This document shows, in pieces, positions 22,751 through 33,404 of a DNA stretch of 60,000 nucleotides. The notes below the pieces were generated by a model. It ran no database searches. It worked only from the letters and a program-made list of their open reading frames with translations, and was not told the origin of the DNA. The translations under genes were made by a program, and so were the position numbers. Each line of letters opens with the position of its first letter. Position 1 is the first letter of the stretch. This DNA is from Tubiluchus corallicola (taxonomy: Eukaryota; Priapulida; Priapulimorpha; Priapulimorphida; Tubiluchidae), in the NCBI GenBank assembly GCA_030141605.1, contig JAQGDQ010000014.1, forward strand, positions 1,015,001-1,075,000, read 5' to 3'.

Positions 22751-24163
22751 TGTAACGATCTGACGTCTGGGGGTAGTTTGTTTGATCGAAGGTAGTCGCT
22801 GGGTAACAATTTGACTGGCCTGACCGAGCTAAAGGGGCGACCAATCATCTACCCGTTAGCTCCAGACAGTGGCGAGCTTATAGGCAGTCTACGGGGGGGC
22901 CTGTCTATTGAGCAGAGTGGTTCGGGTGTGGGATGTGCAGTTTACTTTGCTTGGAATAATCTGTTGTACTCACTATGATAATGCAAGCGACGATATGTAG
23001 GCAATTAATGCACAAACAATCAAATTGCATAAATATTGTAATAATAATTATTAAGCAAACAAACAAAAAATGTATGTAAAAGAAAACACTATCATTATTC
23101 AAACACTAATTTAACTAAGTTTGAATGTGCTAAATATTACGGTATCTACTTACAGTAGACTTACACTATCAAGTCGCTAAACAAACAAATAAATTGGCAT
23201 ATAATGCACAACAGCTAAACCTAACTAAAAGGGGTACCTATTTGCCTAACTACATGCCACCCCAAATGATGTAGTCCTCGCTAGCGCTACGATGATCAAC
23301 CGGTATTATCACGCTTAGAAAAATACACCACGGAGGTTGCGTAGTACTACTAAGTTTAACGTAGGGCGCCTCTATGATGAGGTTGCAGCTCAGCGTCTAT
23401 TAGTATCACTACCAATTTCTTGAACAGCGAGGAGGTTAAGTCCAGCTTCCACGCAACTGCTAACATCAGATAAGCAAATACTAAATCGTGCAACTTACAG
23501 TCTCTGGGTTGTTACCGCACTGGGGGTGCCTCGTCACCTCAAACATGGATCCGCCTCTCAACGGTTTGTCGGTACACCAATAGCACTTCCCAACAATACG
23601 AACACAGCAATGAGACAAAGTCTTAATTGTCACCAAACTTTGTGGAAATCGCTACCACCAAAAACATCTGTCCACTCAGTTGTCCAATGGTTTCAGACCT
23701 CATGAACAAAGTCACCATACGTTATAACTGACTACGTGGACAATACTACTTGCACGTCATATCAGTCTACGTGCTGTACCTGGAGTAAAGTTGCTGACCT
23801 CTTTTTGATACCTGCGAGAGCAGGCGTAGGCATAGGTATACGCTGGCTTCCTACAGCTATCATTACAAGCGATTAAACTGGCCCTCCCGCAGTACTTACT
23901 AACCTTGGCTAATGGCTATAGGCTATAGAAAAGATCTTTTTAATGCTAATGTTATTTTACTTCCACATTTGAACAAAAGGTAGAATACATAATGATATGC
24001 ACAGCATAAAAGAGTCAAAAGTGAGTAGAGTTTGTGTTTTCTTTCCTAACTCTGCAACTGGGGTGACCAACCAACTGACAGACCAACTGGACAAACAGCA
24101 CACTCACATGACGCAAGCCACTGCACGAGTCCATTTATGTGGGAAGATGAAATGGACGTTACA
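22751..24163 (-). repeat. 3' LTR (element orientation), 1413 bp
   Basis: Minus-strand start TGTAACGTCC and end CAGATCGTTACA. It matches the other LTR throughout apart from about four base changes, a one-base difference in a G run and the lack of a 7-base duplication. The 61-codon plus-strand ORF here also occurs in the other LTR and is not a likely gene. Confidence 0.95.
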
Positions 24164-24167
24164 TCAG

Positions 24168-24180
24168 CATCCCCCTTATT
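24168..24180 (-). other. Polypurine tract
   Basis: Minus strand AATAAGGGGGATG, a few bases before the 3' LTR, where plus-strand priming is expected. The 250 bases between it and the end of pol hold no ORF. Confidence 0.6.
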
Positions 24181-24431
24181 GAGCTCTAAAATACCGGAGC
24201 GCTGCTTGCGAGCAAAGGGTTTTAGTGCTTAAAAAAAAGGTCATTTGTCATAAGGCATCATACTTGACACCATCATTCAAAACAATATCAAATCAAAATA
24301 TTTTTCTGATTTTCTTAATGTGATTATTATTGTGCTTGCGTAGTACTATTTACAAATGTGGTTGGGCTTATCTTGCGCAACTCAAGAATTGTACATTAAT
24401 CATCTGTAAGTGTATCATTTTCTGATATTAT

Positions 24432-25916
24432 TTAGGCTCGTGATAAAGTGTCGGCAGGAATGTTGGATTTCCCTGGGAGGTACTCAACTTCAAATGAGTA
24501 GTTTTGTAGAATAAGTGCCCAACGGGATATCCTTCTGTTAGAATTTTTCATCTTATGCAAATGTGTTAGAGGTGAGTGGTCGGAACGAACAGTGAATTTC
24601 CGGCCTTCCAAATAATAACTGCACTTCTCTATGGCATAGACAATGCAGAGAAGTTCAAGTTCAATGGCAGAATAATTCTTCTCTGCTGAAGTGAGTCGCC
24701 GACTGAGATATGTTATCGGTGCTTCATCACCTGATGGCTGCTCCTGGGTCAGGTCCGCACCTAGACCTTTGATTGAAGCGTCCGTAGTCAGGATGAATGT
24801 CTTTGTAAAGTCTGGACTGTGCAGTACGCAGTCCGATGAAAGGCAGTCCCGTAAGGTAGTGAAGCTGTACTCACATTCGGGTGACCATTCAATGACAGAG
24901 GGTTGGCCCTTTTGTGTTAAGGCAAACAAGGGTGCAGCAGTTTGACTAAAGTGAGAAATAAATCTGCGGTAGAAACCTACCATTCCCAGGAAAGAACGCA
25001 CCTGCGTTTTGGTGACCGGACGGTGAAATTGCTGTATGGCCTGGATCTTTTGTGGTTGTGGGCGTAGACGGTTACGACCTACCACGTACCCTAGAAAATC
25101 GGCTTCCTTGCGAGCAAAGAAGCATTTCTTTGGCTTCACTGTGAGACCGGCAGCCCTAAGACAATAAAGTACCATGTCAATATGTGTTAGGTGTGCATCC
25201 CAGCTTGGTGACTTTATGCATATGTCATCGATAAATCCACGAGCACAATGTATGACTTCCTGAAGGATTATGTCTATTAACTGCTGTGAAGTTTGGGCGG
25301 CATTCTGTAGCCCAAATGGCATTACTTTAAATTCCCATTTGCCGAAGTCGGTGATAAAGGCAGATACTGGTCTAGACTCCTTGGCCAGAGGAATCTGCCT
25401 GTATGCCTTTGTCATATCTAGACTGGTAAGCCATTCTGATCCGTGAAGTTCGTCGAGGATCTCGTCCATCCTTGGGATAGGATATTGCATGAAATGAGTT
25501 TGTTTGTTGACGGCTCGGAAGTCGATGCAGAATCTAATTGTGCTGTCTTTCTTAATTAAAATGACAGCTGGAGACGACCAAGGAGAGTCTGATTTTTGGA
25601 TAACATCCAATCTTTCCATTTCTAGGAGCTCCTTCCTCACTGCTTCTTTCCTAGATTGGGGTATCCGATATGCTCGTTGGTGTACAGGTGTGGTATCAGA
25701 CAGCAGGATACGATGCTCGATTATGTCTGTTTCCCCGGGTATATCTGTGAACATGTCTGCAAACTTGTTCAGCAGAGTACATAACTGCTGCTTTTGAACA
25801 TTGGTAAGATGATCAGGGATCTGTATGTCACTTACAAACTGCTGTTGCTCTGCACCAGGAGGAAATGCGTAGTCCGGTAACTCTGCTAATTGTATGGGCG
25901 AGGGTTGTAGGCTACC
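24432..25916 (-). CDS. pol: Reverse transcriptase and RNase H segment
   Basis: The frame continues directly from the integrase ORF after one TAG; the first in-frame Met is at 25754, 54 codons in. Numbered from that Met: RT has LDMTKAYRQIPL (D113), MPFGLQNAAQT and the catalytic FIDDI (D176, D177), then LGYVVGRN and FLGMVGFYRRF. RNase H has TTDAS (D325), E365 and SDH (D392), ending ADTLSRA. It copies element RNA to DNA and removes the RNA strand. All catalytic residues are present. The lack of a good start near the stop suggests it is normally made as a fusion with the upstream segment. Confidence 0.93.
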   Translation of the reverse strand, partial: GSLQPSPIQLAELPDYAFPPGAEQQQFVSDIQIPDHLTNVQKQQLCTLLNKFADMFTDIPGETDIIEHRILLSDTTPVHQRAYRIPQSRKEAVRKELLEMERLDVIQKSDSPWSSPAVILIKKDSTIRFCIDFRAVNKQTHFMQYPIPRMDEILDELHGSEWLTSLDMTKAYRQIPLAKESRPVSAFITDFGKWEFKVMPFGLQNAAQTSQQLIDIILQEVIHCARGFIDDICIKSPSWDAHLTHIDMVLYCLRAAGLTVKPKKCFFARKEADFLGYVVGRNRLRPQPQKIQAIQQFHRPVTKTQVRSFLGMVGFYRRFISHFSQTAAPLFALTQKGQPSVIEWSPECEYSFTTLRDCLSSDCVLHSPDFTKTFILTTDASIKGLGADLTQEQPSGDEAPITYLSRRLTSAEKNYSAIELELLCIVYAIEKCSYYLEGRKFTVRSDHSPLTHLHKMKNSNRRISRWALILQNYSFEVEYLPGKSNIPADTLSRA

Positions 25917-27995
25917 CTACCAGTCATCATCAACTGTACTCAGATCATCCACTCCTGGAAAGGGTATTTCACTCTCTGAGCACTTGGCATACAAAGCGAA
26001 GCTTTCAGATCTGCGCACAAAAGGCTTTAGTAAATTGACATGAAACGTCTTCGTATAAGGTCTTGCACCTTTCTTAGCAATTGAAACCTTATATGTGTGA
26101 TCAGACAGTTTATCAATGACCTCAAATGGGCCTTGCCACAATTTTGCGAGCTTCTTCTTCGACTCAGGCAATAAAACAAGTACCTCCTGGCCCACTTCAA
26201 GTGACCTAGTGGACGACATCCTGTCGTACCACTTTTTCTGAGCAATTTTAACTTGCCGCAGGGATTCATGAGCTTCTACGGTACTGTTCTCCAGTTCGCT
26301 GATAATTCGATCAACATAATCGTCAACTTGTTTGAAAACAGGTGGCTCTAAGCAACCCCATCTTCTGCGCAAAGCAGCCATGGGTCCTCTAACAGGGAAA
26401 CCATACACCAATTCAAATGGTGAATACTTTAGAGACTCCTGAGGGACTTCTCTATAAGCAAAGAGAACGAACTGAAGTAACTCATCCCAGGGTAAAGACC
26501 TTTGGGTTTGTGCAAGCTTCCTCAAAGAACTCTTTAGGGAACTGTTAAACTTTTCTGTGACCCCTTGTGTCATCGGGTGATAGGGTGTCGCAAAGATACC
26601 TTTGATTCCCAGGGCTTCCTCTAAGTTGGCAATCAAAGTCGAAGTAAATTGTGTACCCCTATCGGAGAGGATTTCTCTTGGAATTCCGTGACGGCAAATG
26701 AATTGGAGTAAAGCACAAGCTACTGCTGAGGCAGTTTCCGATTCTAAAGCATAGGCATCTGGGTACCTCGTAGCCTGGTCCACAATAACAAGTGCATATT
26801 TACTTCCAGATCTGGTACGGGGCAAAGGACCAATTAAATCGATGCAGATTTGTGCAAAGGGTTCCTTTATAACAGGCAATGGCTTAAGTGGGGCTCGATC
26901 TGCTTTGTGAAGTCTAGATGCTTTTTGGCAAGCAGGACAAGAACGAACATAGTTTTTAATGCATGTCAAAATTTTGGGCCAATAGTAATGTGCCAAGACC
27001 CTATCAATGGTCTTCCGCATACCCTGATGAGCAGAAGGCAACTTATCATGGGCCAACTCCAGCACTTGTTGCCTTCGAGGCTTTGGTACCACCAGCAAAT
27101 CAGTCGGCATACCACGTGAACTTCGACGCATTGTGTGCAACACGTTGTCACGCAAAAAGTATCCATTTCCTTGCTCCTGGCACTCTGCTTCAGGTTTCAC
27201 CTGGTCAAACAGATTTCTCAGGGTAATATCATCCCTTTGTTCTCTTGCCAAATCTGCACGGCTCATTAAGTCGATTAACATTTGTTTTTGTGCTTGGGCA
27301 AATGTTTTTCGAGGCAATGGAATGTCAGAAGCTTTCAACCGCTGAGCTTCTTGTTCTTCCTTTTCTCGTGTGGCTTCAGCTTTCGCAGCTGAGCGAGTCA
27401 TCACGGGCAAGCTGACAGTTTTTAACTGTCCATCCTGCTTCTGTTGCTTGCAAAGTTGTGTCTCACCATTTGGTGTAGAAGGAAAGGCCTCGTTCTTTTG
27501 CTTGGACTTCTCTGGCAGAAATGGACTGATTTCTGTGATGAAGTCGTTTCCTAACAAAAGAGGGACTGGGCTGCCCACAGACACTGCAACAGTCAAATAC
27601 CCAGTGGCATATGGTGACTCCAGTTCTACAACTGCTACCGGGCAAGATTTATCACAACTGTGAATACATAGTAAATCATGGCTCACACCATCGACATACT
27701 GTTCGGAGCGTACAAATCTAGGGTTAACAACACTGTGTGTCGCACCAGTGTCTCTGAGTCCGACAATTGCCTGACCATTCAACTTGGCAGAAAAATAAGG
27801 CTCACCAAATACGTACTTCTCAGGACAGCTTTCAGCTGTAGTAGCATCAGGAGATGAGTGCACAGCTATCAGCTGTTTAGATGACTTGCCTCTCTCTTGA
27901 GGCAGAATTTGCTTATTCCTATCAGATGTGACCATTGTTTTATGAGGGCATATTGCATCATAATGACCCTGTTGTCCACAACGATAGCAACGCAT
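25917..27995 (-). CDS. pol: Zinc knuckle, protease and integrase polyprotein segment
   Basis: 692 codons. In order: CCHC knuckle (C3, C6, H11, C16), aspartic protease with DTGATH (82-87) and LLLGNDF (146-152), a linker, the integrase HHCC zinc site (H316, H323, C353, C356), and the integrase core with D386, D445 and E481, the last two 35 residues apart. It ends in a GPF/Y module (WQGPFEV, about 620-626) and the HVNLLKPF motif. Integrase joins element DNA to the host chromosome and protease cuts the polyprotein. Integrase lies upstream of RT, the reverse of ordinary gypsy elements. It ends in a TAG, and the same frame stays open beyond it into RT. Confidence 0.93.
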   Translation of the reverse strand: MRCYRCGQQGHYDAICPHKTMVTSDRNKQILPQERGKSSKQLIAVHSSPDATTAESCPEKYVFGEPYFSAKLNGQAIVGLRDTGATHSVVNPRFVRSEQYVDGVSHDLLCIHSCDKSCPVAVVELESPYATGYLTVAVSVGSPVPLLLGNDFITEISPFLPEKSKQKNEAFPSTPNGETQLCKQQKQDGQLKTVSLPVMTRSAAKAEATREKEEQEAQRLKASDIPLPRKTFAQAQKQMLIDLMSRADLAREQRDDITLRNLFDQVKPEAECQEQGNGYFLRDNVLHTMRRSSRGMPTDLLVVPKPRRQQVLELAHDKLPSAHQGMRKTIDRVLAHYYWPKILTCIKNYVRSCPACQKASRLHKADRAPLKPLPVIKEPFAQICIDLIGPLPRTRSGSKYALVIVDQATRYPDAYALESETASAVACALLQFICRHGIPREILSDRGTQFTSTLIANLEEALGIKGIFATPYHPMTQGVTEKFNSSLKSSLRKLAQTQRSLPWDELLQFVLFAYREVPQESLKYSPFELVYGFPVRGPMAALRRRWGCLEPPVFKQVDDYVDRIISELENSTVEAHESLRQVKIAQKKWYDRMSSTRSLEVGQEVLVLLPESKKKLAKLWQGPFEVIDKLSDHTYKVSIAKKGARPYTKTFHVNLLKPFVRRSESFALYAKCSESEIPFPGVDDLSTVDDDW

Positions 27996-28455
27996 TCGTA
28001 ATGTTGGGTGGGGGACCTGACTTCAGTTGTTCACGTGAATTTAAACAAGGCTTTGGTTCCTTAAGTCGCTGTCCAGGGAGTCTACCAAAACTCACTCGTG
28101 GTCCCTGAGCAGAGAGGTAGGCGTCAGCTTTCTCTGCTACTTCGTCTACATCATAGATAGCATTCTTTTTCAGCCATAACGTCACCTCATTTGGCAAAAC
28201 CGTCATAAGGTGCTCATATACGACTAAGTCCAATGCCTCTTGTTTAGTTTTTACTGACATAGCTGTAGCCCAATTATTTACTGCTTGACGCAGACGAACT
28301 ATGGTCTGTTTACACGTTTCATCACGCCGTTTAATCATTTCACGAAAGACTAGTCTGTAACTCTCTGGAGTTATCATGTAGGCATCCAAAATGGCCGCTT
28401 TTACTTTAGGATAAGACCTTATATCTTCGTCGCTGATAAGTTGAAAAGCAAGCAT
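27958..28455 (-). pseudogene. gag: Gag, SCAN-like capsid part
   Basis: Continues the capsid with FQLISDEDIRSYPKVKAAIL, ESYRLVFREM, ETCKQTIVRLRQAVNNWA and VYEHLMTVLPNEVTLWL. This is the SCAN-like pattern of Gmr1 gag; Emerson and Thomas derived the vertebrate SCAN domain from such a capsid. It overlaps the next ORF by 38 bases. The true reading must switch frame before the zinc knuckle, since this frame runs out at 27958. Confidence 0.85.
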
Positions 28456-29302
28456 AGCTGGCTTTCCCTGAAAGGTGAGGTGCTAGGTACCCAGACATGC
28501 GCTCTTCTGGAATACCATTCACTTTGCAGGATTTCTCATAATACATCAACCACTCAAGAATGGACTCTCCTTCTCCTTCCTTAAAAGGACGCACTTTCCA
28601 GATCTTGGACGACGGGAAACCTAGAGAAGACTGCTCACCAACTGAAGACACATTAGCACCTGGATTAGAGTGTTCCATTCTCTGTAATTCCAAGTCACGT
28701 CGCTTCTGTTCTTCTTGGGCTTTCCATTCTCTTTCTCTTTCCTTTTCTTGTCTGTCTGCCTCACGCTCATGTCGACGATCTTGCAATTCAAGTTCTCTTA
28801 TCTGCCATTCTCGCTCGCTTTCTCTCAGCCTGTCTTTGTATCTCATTTCTGCTTCAACCATCCGGTTTCTTTCCAACTCCCGGATTAACTGTATTTTCTC
28901 ATTAGGTGGAAGGCCTGTTAAATCATAACCACTCGATTGATTGGCTTCATCCGTAACAGGGGTTGCAAATGGTTGATGCATTGATAACTCTGGTATACTG
29001 AAACTCGGGGATGGTTGGGCTAGAGCTGTTGAGTCAGATATAGCTCCACTCGCAGCTCCGCCCACATTTATTGTATCTAGTAAAACATTGCCTGCTGTTT
29101 CACCTACATTGTTATTATTTAGCTGTACAGGTGAAAATGTGTGCGTGTGCTCGGTATGTGATTCAGGAGCTTCAACTCCTGACTCTTTTTGTAATTCTTC
29201 TTGTTTTTGTAGTATTGCATTAGTTAACAAATCACGCCTTTTAGGCAAACCCTTCATGCCTAACTGCACTATAGCAAATGCACGTAAGTCTGCGAACTGC
29301 AT
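28406..29302 (-). pseudogene. gag: Gag, N-terminal part, frame broken
   Basis: Structural polyprotein that would assemble particles. The first ATG in frame is at 29302 (MQFADLRAF); the frame is open further up without ATG. After a Ser/Pro-rich stretch comes a long Glu/Arg-rich helix, probably coiled coil (about residues 155-225 from that Met), then the start of the capsid (LEWLMYYEKSCKVNGIP, YLAPHLSGKASY). Shortly after this the frame ends, while the capsid continues in another frame at 28455. A tandem duplicated 4-base unit at 28446-28453 sits exactly at the switch and is the likely cause. Confidence 0.85.
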
Positions 29303-29698
29303 TTCATCAAGTTGTGCGGGGGTTTTTCGTTGATATATCGTCCATACTAACACTGAACTGCACAATACTACAAATCAAAATCACACACTGTCACAACCAA
29401 AACTCACTACACTTTCACCACAAGTAAACTATCACCAAATCTGGATAAACCTGTAAACTCACTTCACCACCAAAACTCCAGACTCGGTAACAAAGTGGTA
29501 ACACCACGAAATAGCTGATATCACACCGGGCTAAGACTATCGCTGTATACAATCAACTATCACACAATTTATCCCAATCACAATGTTGTAATAATTACTG
29601 CAAGACCGAGGAAGATTATTGTACCAATCTCAAGTACTGTCTCGAATATTTCCAATGTTAACAAAATGAATACGATCTGAACAAAATTAAACTAACAC

Positions 29699-29716
29699 AT
29701 CCCACCGCTGCCACCA
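29699..29716 (-). promoter_or_regulatory. Primer-binding site, tRNA-Leu
   Basis: Minus strand TGGTGGCAGCGGTGGGAT, one base inside the 5' LTR. It is complementary over 18 bases to the 3' end of animal tRNA-Leu of the AAG/TAG type (acceptor end …CCGCTGCCA plus CCA). It primes minus-strand DNA synthesis. Confidence 0.85.
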
Positions 29717-29717
29717 T

Positions 29718-31136
29718 TGTAACGATCTGTCGTCTGGGGGTAGTTTGTTTGATCGAAGGTAGTCGCTGGGTAACAATTTGACTGGCCTGACCGAGCTAAA
29801 GGGGCGACCAATCATCTACCCGTTAGCTCCAGACAGTGGCGAGCTTATAGGCAGTCTACGGGGGGCCTGTCTATTGAGCAGAGTGGTTCGGGTGTGGGAT
29901 GTGCAGTTTACTTTGCTTGGAATAATCTGTTGTACTCACTATGATAATGCAAGCGACAAGCGACGATATGTAGGCAATTAATGCACAAACAATCAAATTG
30001 CATAAATATTGTAATAATAATTATTAAGCAAACAAACAAAAAATGTATGTAAAAGAAAACACTATCATTATTCAAACACTAATTTAACTAAGTTTGAATG
30101 TGCTAAATATTACGGTATCTACTTACAGTAGACTTACACTATCAAGTCGCTAAACAAACAAATAAATTGGCATATAATGCACAACAGCTAAACCTAACTA
30201 AAAGGGGTACCTATTTGCCTAACTACATGCCACCCCAAATGATGTAGTCCTCGCTAGCGCTACGATGATCAACCGGTATTATCACGCTTAGAAAAATACA
30301 CCACGGAGGTTGCGTAGTACTACTAAGTTTAACGTAGGGCGCCTCTATGATGAGGTTGCAGCTCAGCGTCTATTAGTATCACTACCAATTTCTTGAACAG
30401 CGAGGAGGTTAAGTCCAGCTTCCACGCAACTGCTAACATCAGATAAGCAAATACTAAATCGTGCAACTTACAGTCTCTGGGTTGTTACCGCACTGGGGGT
30501 GCCTCGTCACCTCAAACATGGATCCGCCTCTCAACGGTTTGTCGGTACACCAATAGCACTTCCCAACAATACGAACACAGCAATGAGACAAAGTCTTAAT
30601 TGTCACCAAACTTTGTGGAAATCGCTACCACCAAAAACATCTGTCCACTCAGTTGTCCAATGGTTTCAGACCTCATGAACAAAGTCACCATACGTTATAA
30701 CTGACTACGTGGACAATACTACTTGCACGTCATATCAGTCTACGTGCCGTACCTGGAGTAAAGTTGCTGACCTCTTTTTGATACCTGCGAGAGCAGACGT
30801 AGGCATAGGTATACGCTGGCTTCCTACAGCTATCATTACAAGCGATTAAACTGGCCCTCCCGCAGTACTTACTAACCTTGGCTAATGGCTATAGGCTATA
30901 GAAAAGATCTTTTTAATGCTAATGTTATTTTACTTCCACATTTGAACAAAAGGTAGAATACATAATGATATGCACAGCATAAAAGAGTCAAAAGTGAGTA
31001 GAGTTTGTGTTTTCTTTCCTAACTCTGCAACTGGGGTGATCAACCAACTGACAGACCAACTGGACAAACAGCACACTCACATGACGCAAGCCACTGCACG
31101 AGTCCATTTATGTGGGAAGATGAAATGGACGTTACA
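29718..31136 (-). repeat. 5' LTR (element orientation), 1419 bp
   Basis: Same ends as its partner. It carries an extra 7 bases (gcgacaa-type duplication near 29955). It contains the promoter, R region and polyadenylation signals of the element, but I could not place them individually. Confidence 0.95.
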
Positions 31137-31141
31137 CCTAG

Positions 31142-31545
31142 ATTGGTTGACCCCTGAACATGCTAGGAGTAAAAACCGAAAGTGAAGGTCGGAGAGACGG
31201 ACGCTTTCATTGTGAAGCAGCAGCAGGTTCTAATACATCAGATGAAAGGCATCAATGAGATTAATTGAGCTCGAGGTCACAGATTAATGTAAGAAGTTCC
31301 AATTTTAGTATCTTACAGTACGTGAAACGAAAGGCTTTGATGATGTGAACTGAATGGTAGAACCTAAACCTAGGTCAACCATTGATCCTACTAGCGGGCA
31401 AAAACTGAAATTACGGGTCAAGGATACAAATGCCTTCAATGTTAAGCAACAGTAGCTTGCAGTAAATAAAACGAAAGGTCTTGTTGAGACAAAGTGAATG
31501 CTGTATGTTGACCAACTGGTTCAAAGATGACAAGCTTCGATTTCA
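31142..31545. repeat. Decayed tandem array, right half
   Basis: The remainder of the interrupted unit (attggttgacccc) is followed by further diverged units beginning aaccgaaagtgaagg (31174) and aactgaaattacgg (31403). The latter shows gttaagcaacagtagc and gaaaggtcttgttgag in the order of the left-half units. One unit carries an extra segment of about 78 bases. Confidence 0.65.
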
Positions 31546-33404
31546 TTGAAACTGTTAATGTCAAAGACAACCGTATTTATGTATGTAGAGTATTTTCAAT
31601 TATTTAGAAAACCCTTTTTATTTGCAAATGCAAAATAAAAGTTGTCACTTAAAGCATCTTCTGTCACTGGCACAGAAGCAGAATCCTAGCACAGTTTTTG
31701 ACATAGTAAAAAACGAGCACTATTTAATTTCTTTTTAATAAAAGACGATTTAGTAGAATTCTAGTGAACAAGAATAATAAATGCTAGTACACGGGTACTA
31801 GTAGGCGTAGGATTTATTAAAACAAACGAGAATAAAGGCAGCCATAATTTGTAAAACTTGAACGCTACATTATTCGGCATGGGAGTCCATATAGATAAAC
31901 ATGGCTATTGACTGAGGCATTCATTATCACAAGCCCATCTAAGCTTGGTGCAAATATGTGACTGTAACGCAACTTTACGCACTAGACTGGTGAGACTAGA
32001 GTAGGGACAATTAATGAAAGCTCCCACAATTAAGAAGCGAAGAAAATGCATTTTACATTTGTAAAGTGCAAAATAGGTAAACAAATCACTGTAGTGGAAA
32101 AACACTCTATTCGTTCTTTATGCAACTCTCGTAAATAGCGGGGATGAAACAAAAATAGATCGCAATATCACAGTTATTTTCATAGCTGCTTGAATATAGC
32201 TGCTGTGAGTTAGTGCACATTAGTATGACGGCAAAGGAAAAGAGGCTGTAATGCTTGTAGCCGCCACTAGGTGGCCCTACAAAAAACTCTCTATCCAGCT
32301 TGTAGAAATACTCTACCTGGCATCTGCACGGTTTCTATTACACAAGAAAAAACATTAATATGAGAATTTTAATGCTGGTACAGGACTATTGGAGTATTAC
32401 CGTGATTGCTATTTGAAACTAACTCGATTCTTTTGTTACAGCATTTACTGGAAGTGAGAAATGACTGCAGTAGAACCAATGAGATGATGCCATGTGGACC
32501 ATACTCTGCAAATTTATCGTTGTAATATCACATAGGCCTCTAGCACCTGCGGGCATACGTTGGGACATTAATTGTGGTTCGTACATGATTAATGACCCTT
32601 ATTACATATTACATGCAGGCAAATAGAAGTTGTCGTATCCAATAATACGACGCCTGTCCATCACTGCACCCTGGAGCCTAATAAACTGTAATGCAATGTT
32701 AACTTGTATTTACTGAATGAAAGTTAACAAGTTAATAACATGACGTCTGTCCATCATTGAACCTACAGCGGATGTTTAATGCTAAAATTAGATATTATTT
32801 ATTTTGTGGATTCACACAGGCCTTGAGGGTTAACTAGAAGACGACATAATAATTGAAGTCGACTGTACATTTCGAAAGCAAACTTACAAATAAGAAACTT
32901 TAGATTAGATTAGTAGACGAAGATTAGTGAGAAATATTCGCGAAATATCATTATCGCAACGAATATATAAAAAGCTCCACACTTCAAACTAAATAAGTCC
33001 ACGCACTAAAATTAAAGTTATAGGGTACTACAGTAACGAAACAGTTGGATTCATTCCCTTAAAACCAATAAAACCAACTAACTAATTCATCCCAATAAAA
33101 CAGAAAGGCTAGTTTGGTTAATTATTTATGTAATCGCACATATTATATGCCCGCATGTCTTCCTCGACGTACACTAGTGGGACATCCTATCTATACTGAA
33201 TTTCCACCCTTTTAGTCTGCATGTACCAGTTACCAGTAAATAAGCAATTGCTGCGCTTTGGACAATAATGATCTTACGCAAGATATTTTTCGCTAAGCAC
33301 TCAACATTTTCACATGAGAGGCTAAGTTACTCTTGACAAAACTTACTAAGACTTTCGATAAAATCTGGCACAAAAGCCTACTCCACAATTGTAGGGCACA
33401 TATG
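31546..33404. other. Intergenic DNA; nothing recognised
   Basis: AT-rich with only short ORFs. No coding signal or clear repeat border. Confidence 0.5.

Larger units (their letters stand above)
22751..31136 (-). mobile_element. Gmr1-like Ty3/gypsy LTR retrotransposon, near-complete
   Basis: An 8386-bp element on the minus strand. Seen: two LTRs starting TGTAACG and ending CGTTACA, a 5-bp target duplication CCTAG (22746-22750 and 31137-31141), a tRNA-Leu primer site, a purine tract, and gag, zinc knuckle, protease, integrase, RT and RNase H in that order. Known: gypsy elements normally have integrase after RNase H. Gypsy-type proteins with integrase before RT define the Gmr1 group of Goodwin and Poulter. 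No envelope-like ORF is present. Frame breaks in gag, at the gag-pro join and one stop between integrase and RT make this copy defective unless recoding bridges them. The LTRs differ by about four substitutions and two indels, so insertion was recent. Confidence 0.95.

Noticed and set aside
23997-24182. 61-codon ORF in the LTR, with a relative in the second LTR at 30970
   Set aside because: Present twice only because the LTR is duplicated; antisense to the element, with no homology.
24181-24431. Envelope or extra ORF after RNase H
   Set aside because: The 250 bases between pol and the polypurine tract hold no open frame of note.
24691-28928. Plus-strand ORFs of 60-120 codons across the LTR element
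   Set aside because: They are shadows of gag and pol, which lie on the minus strand.
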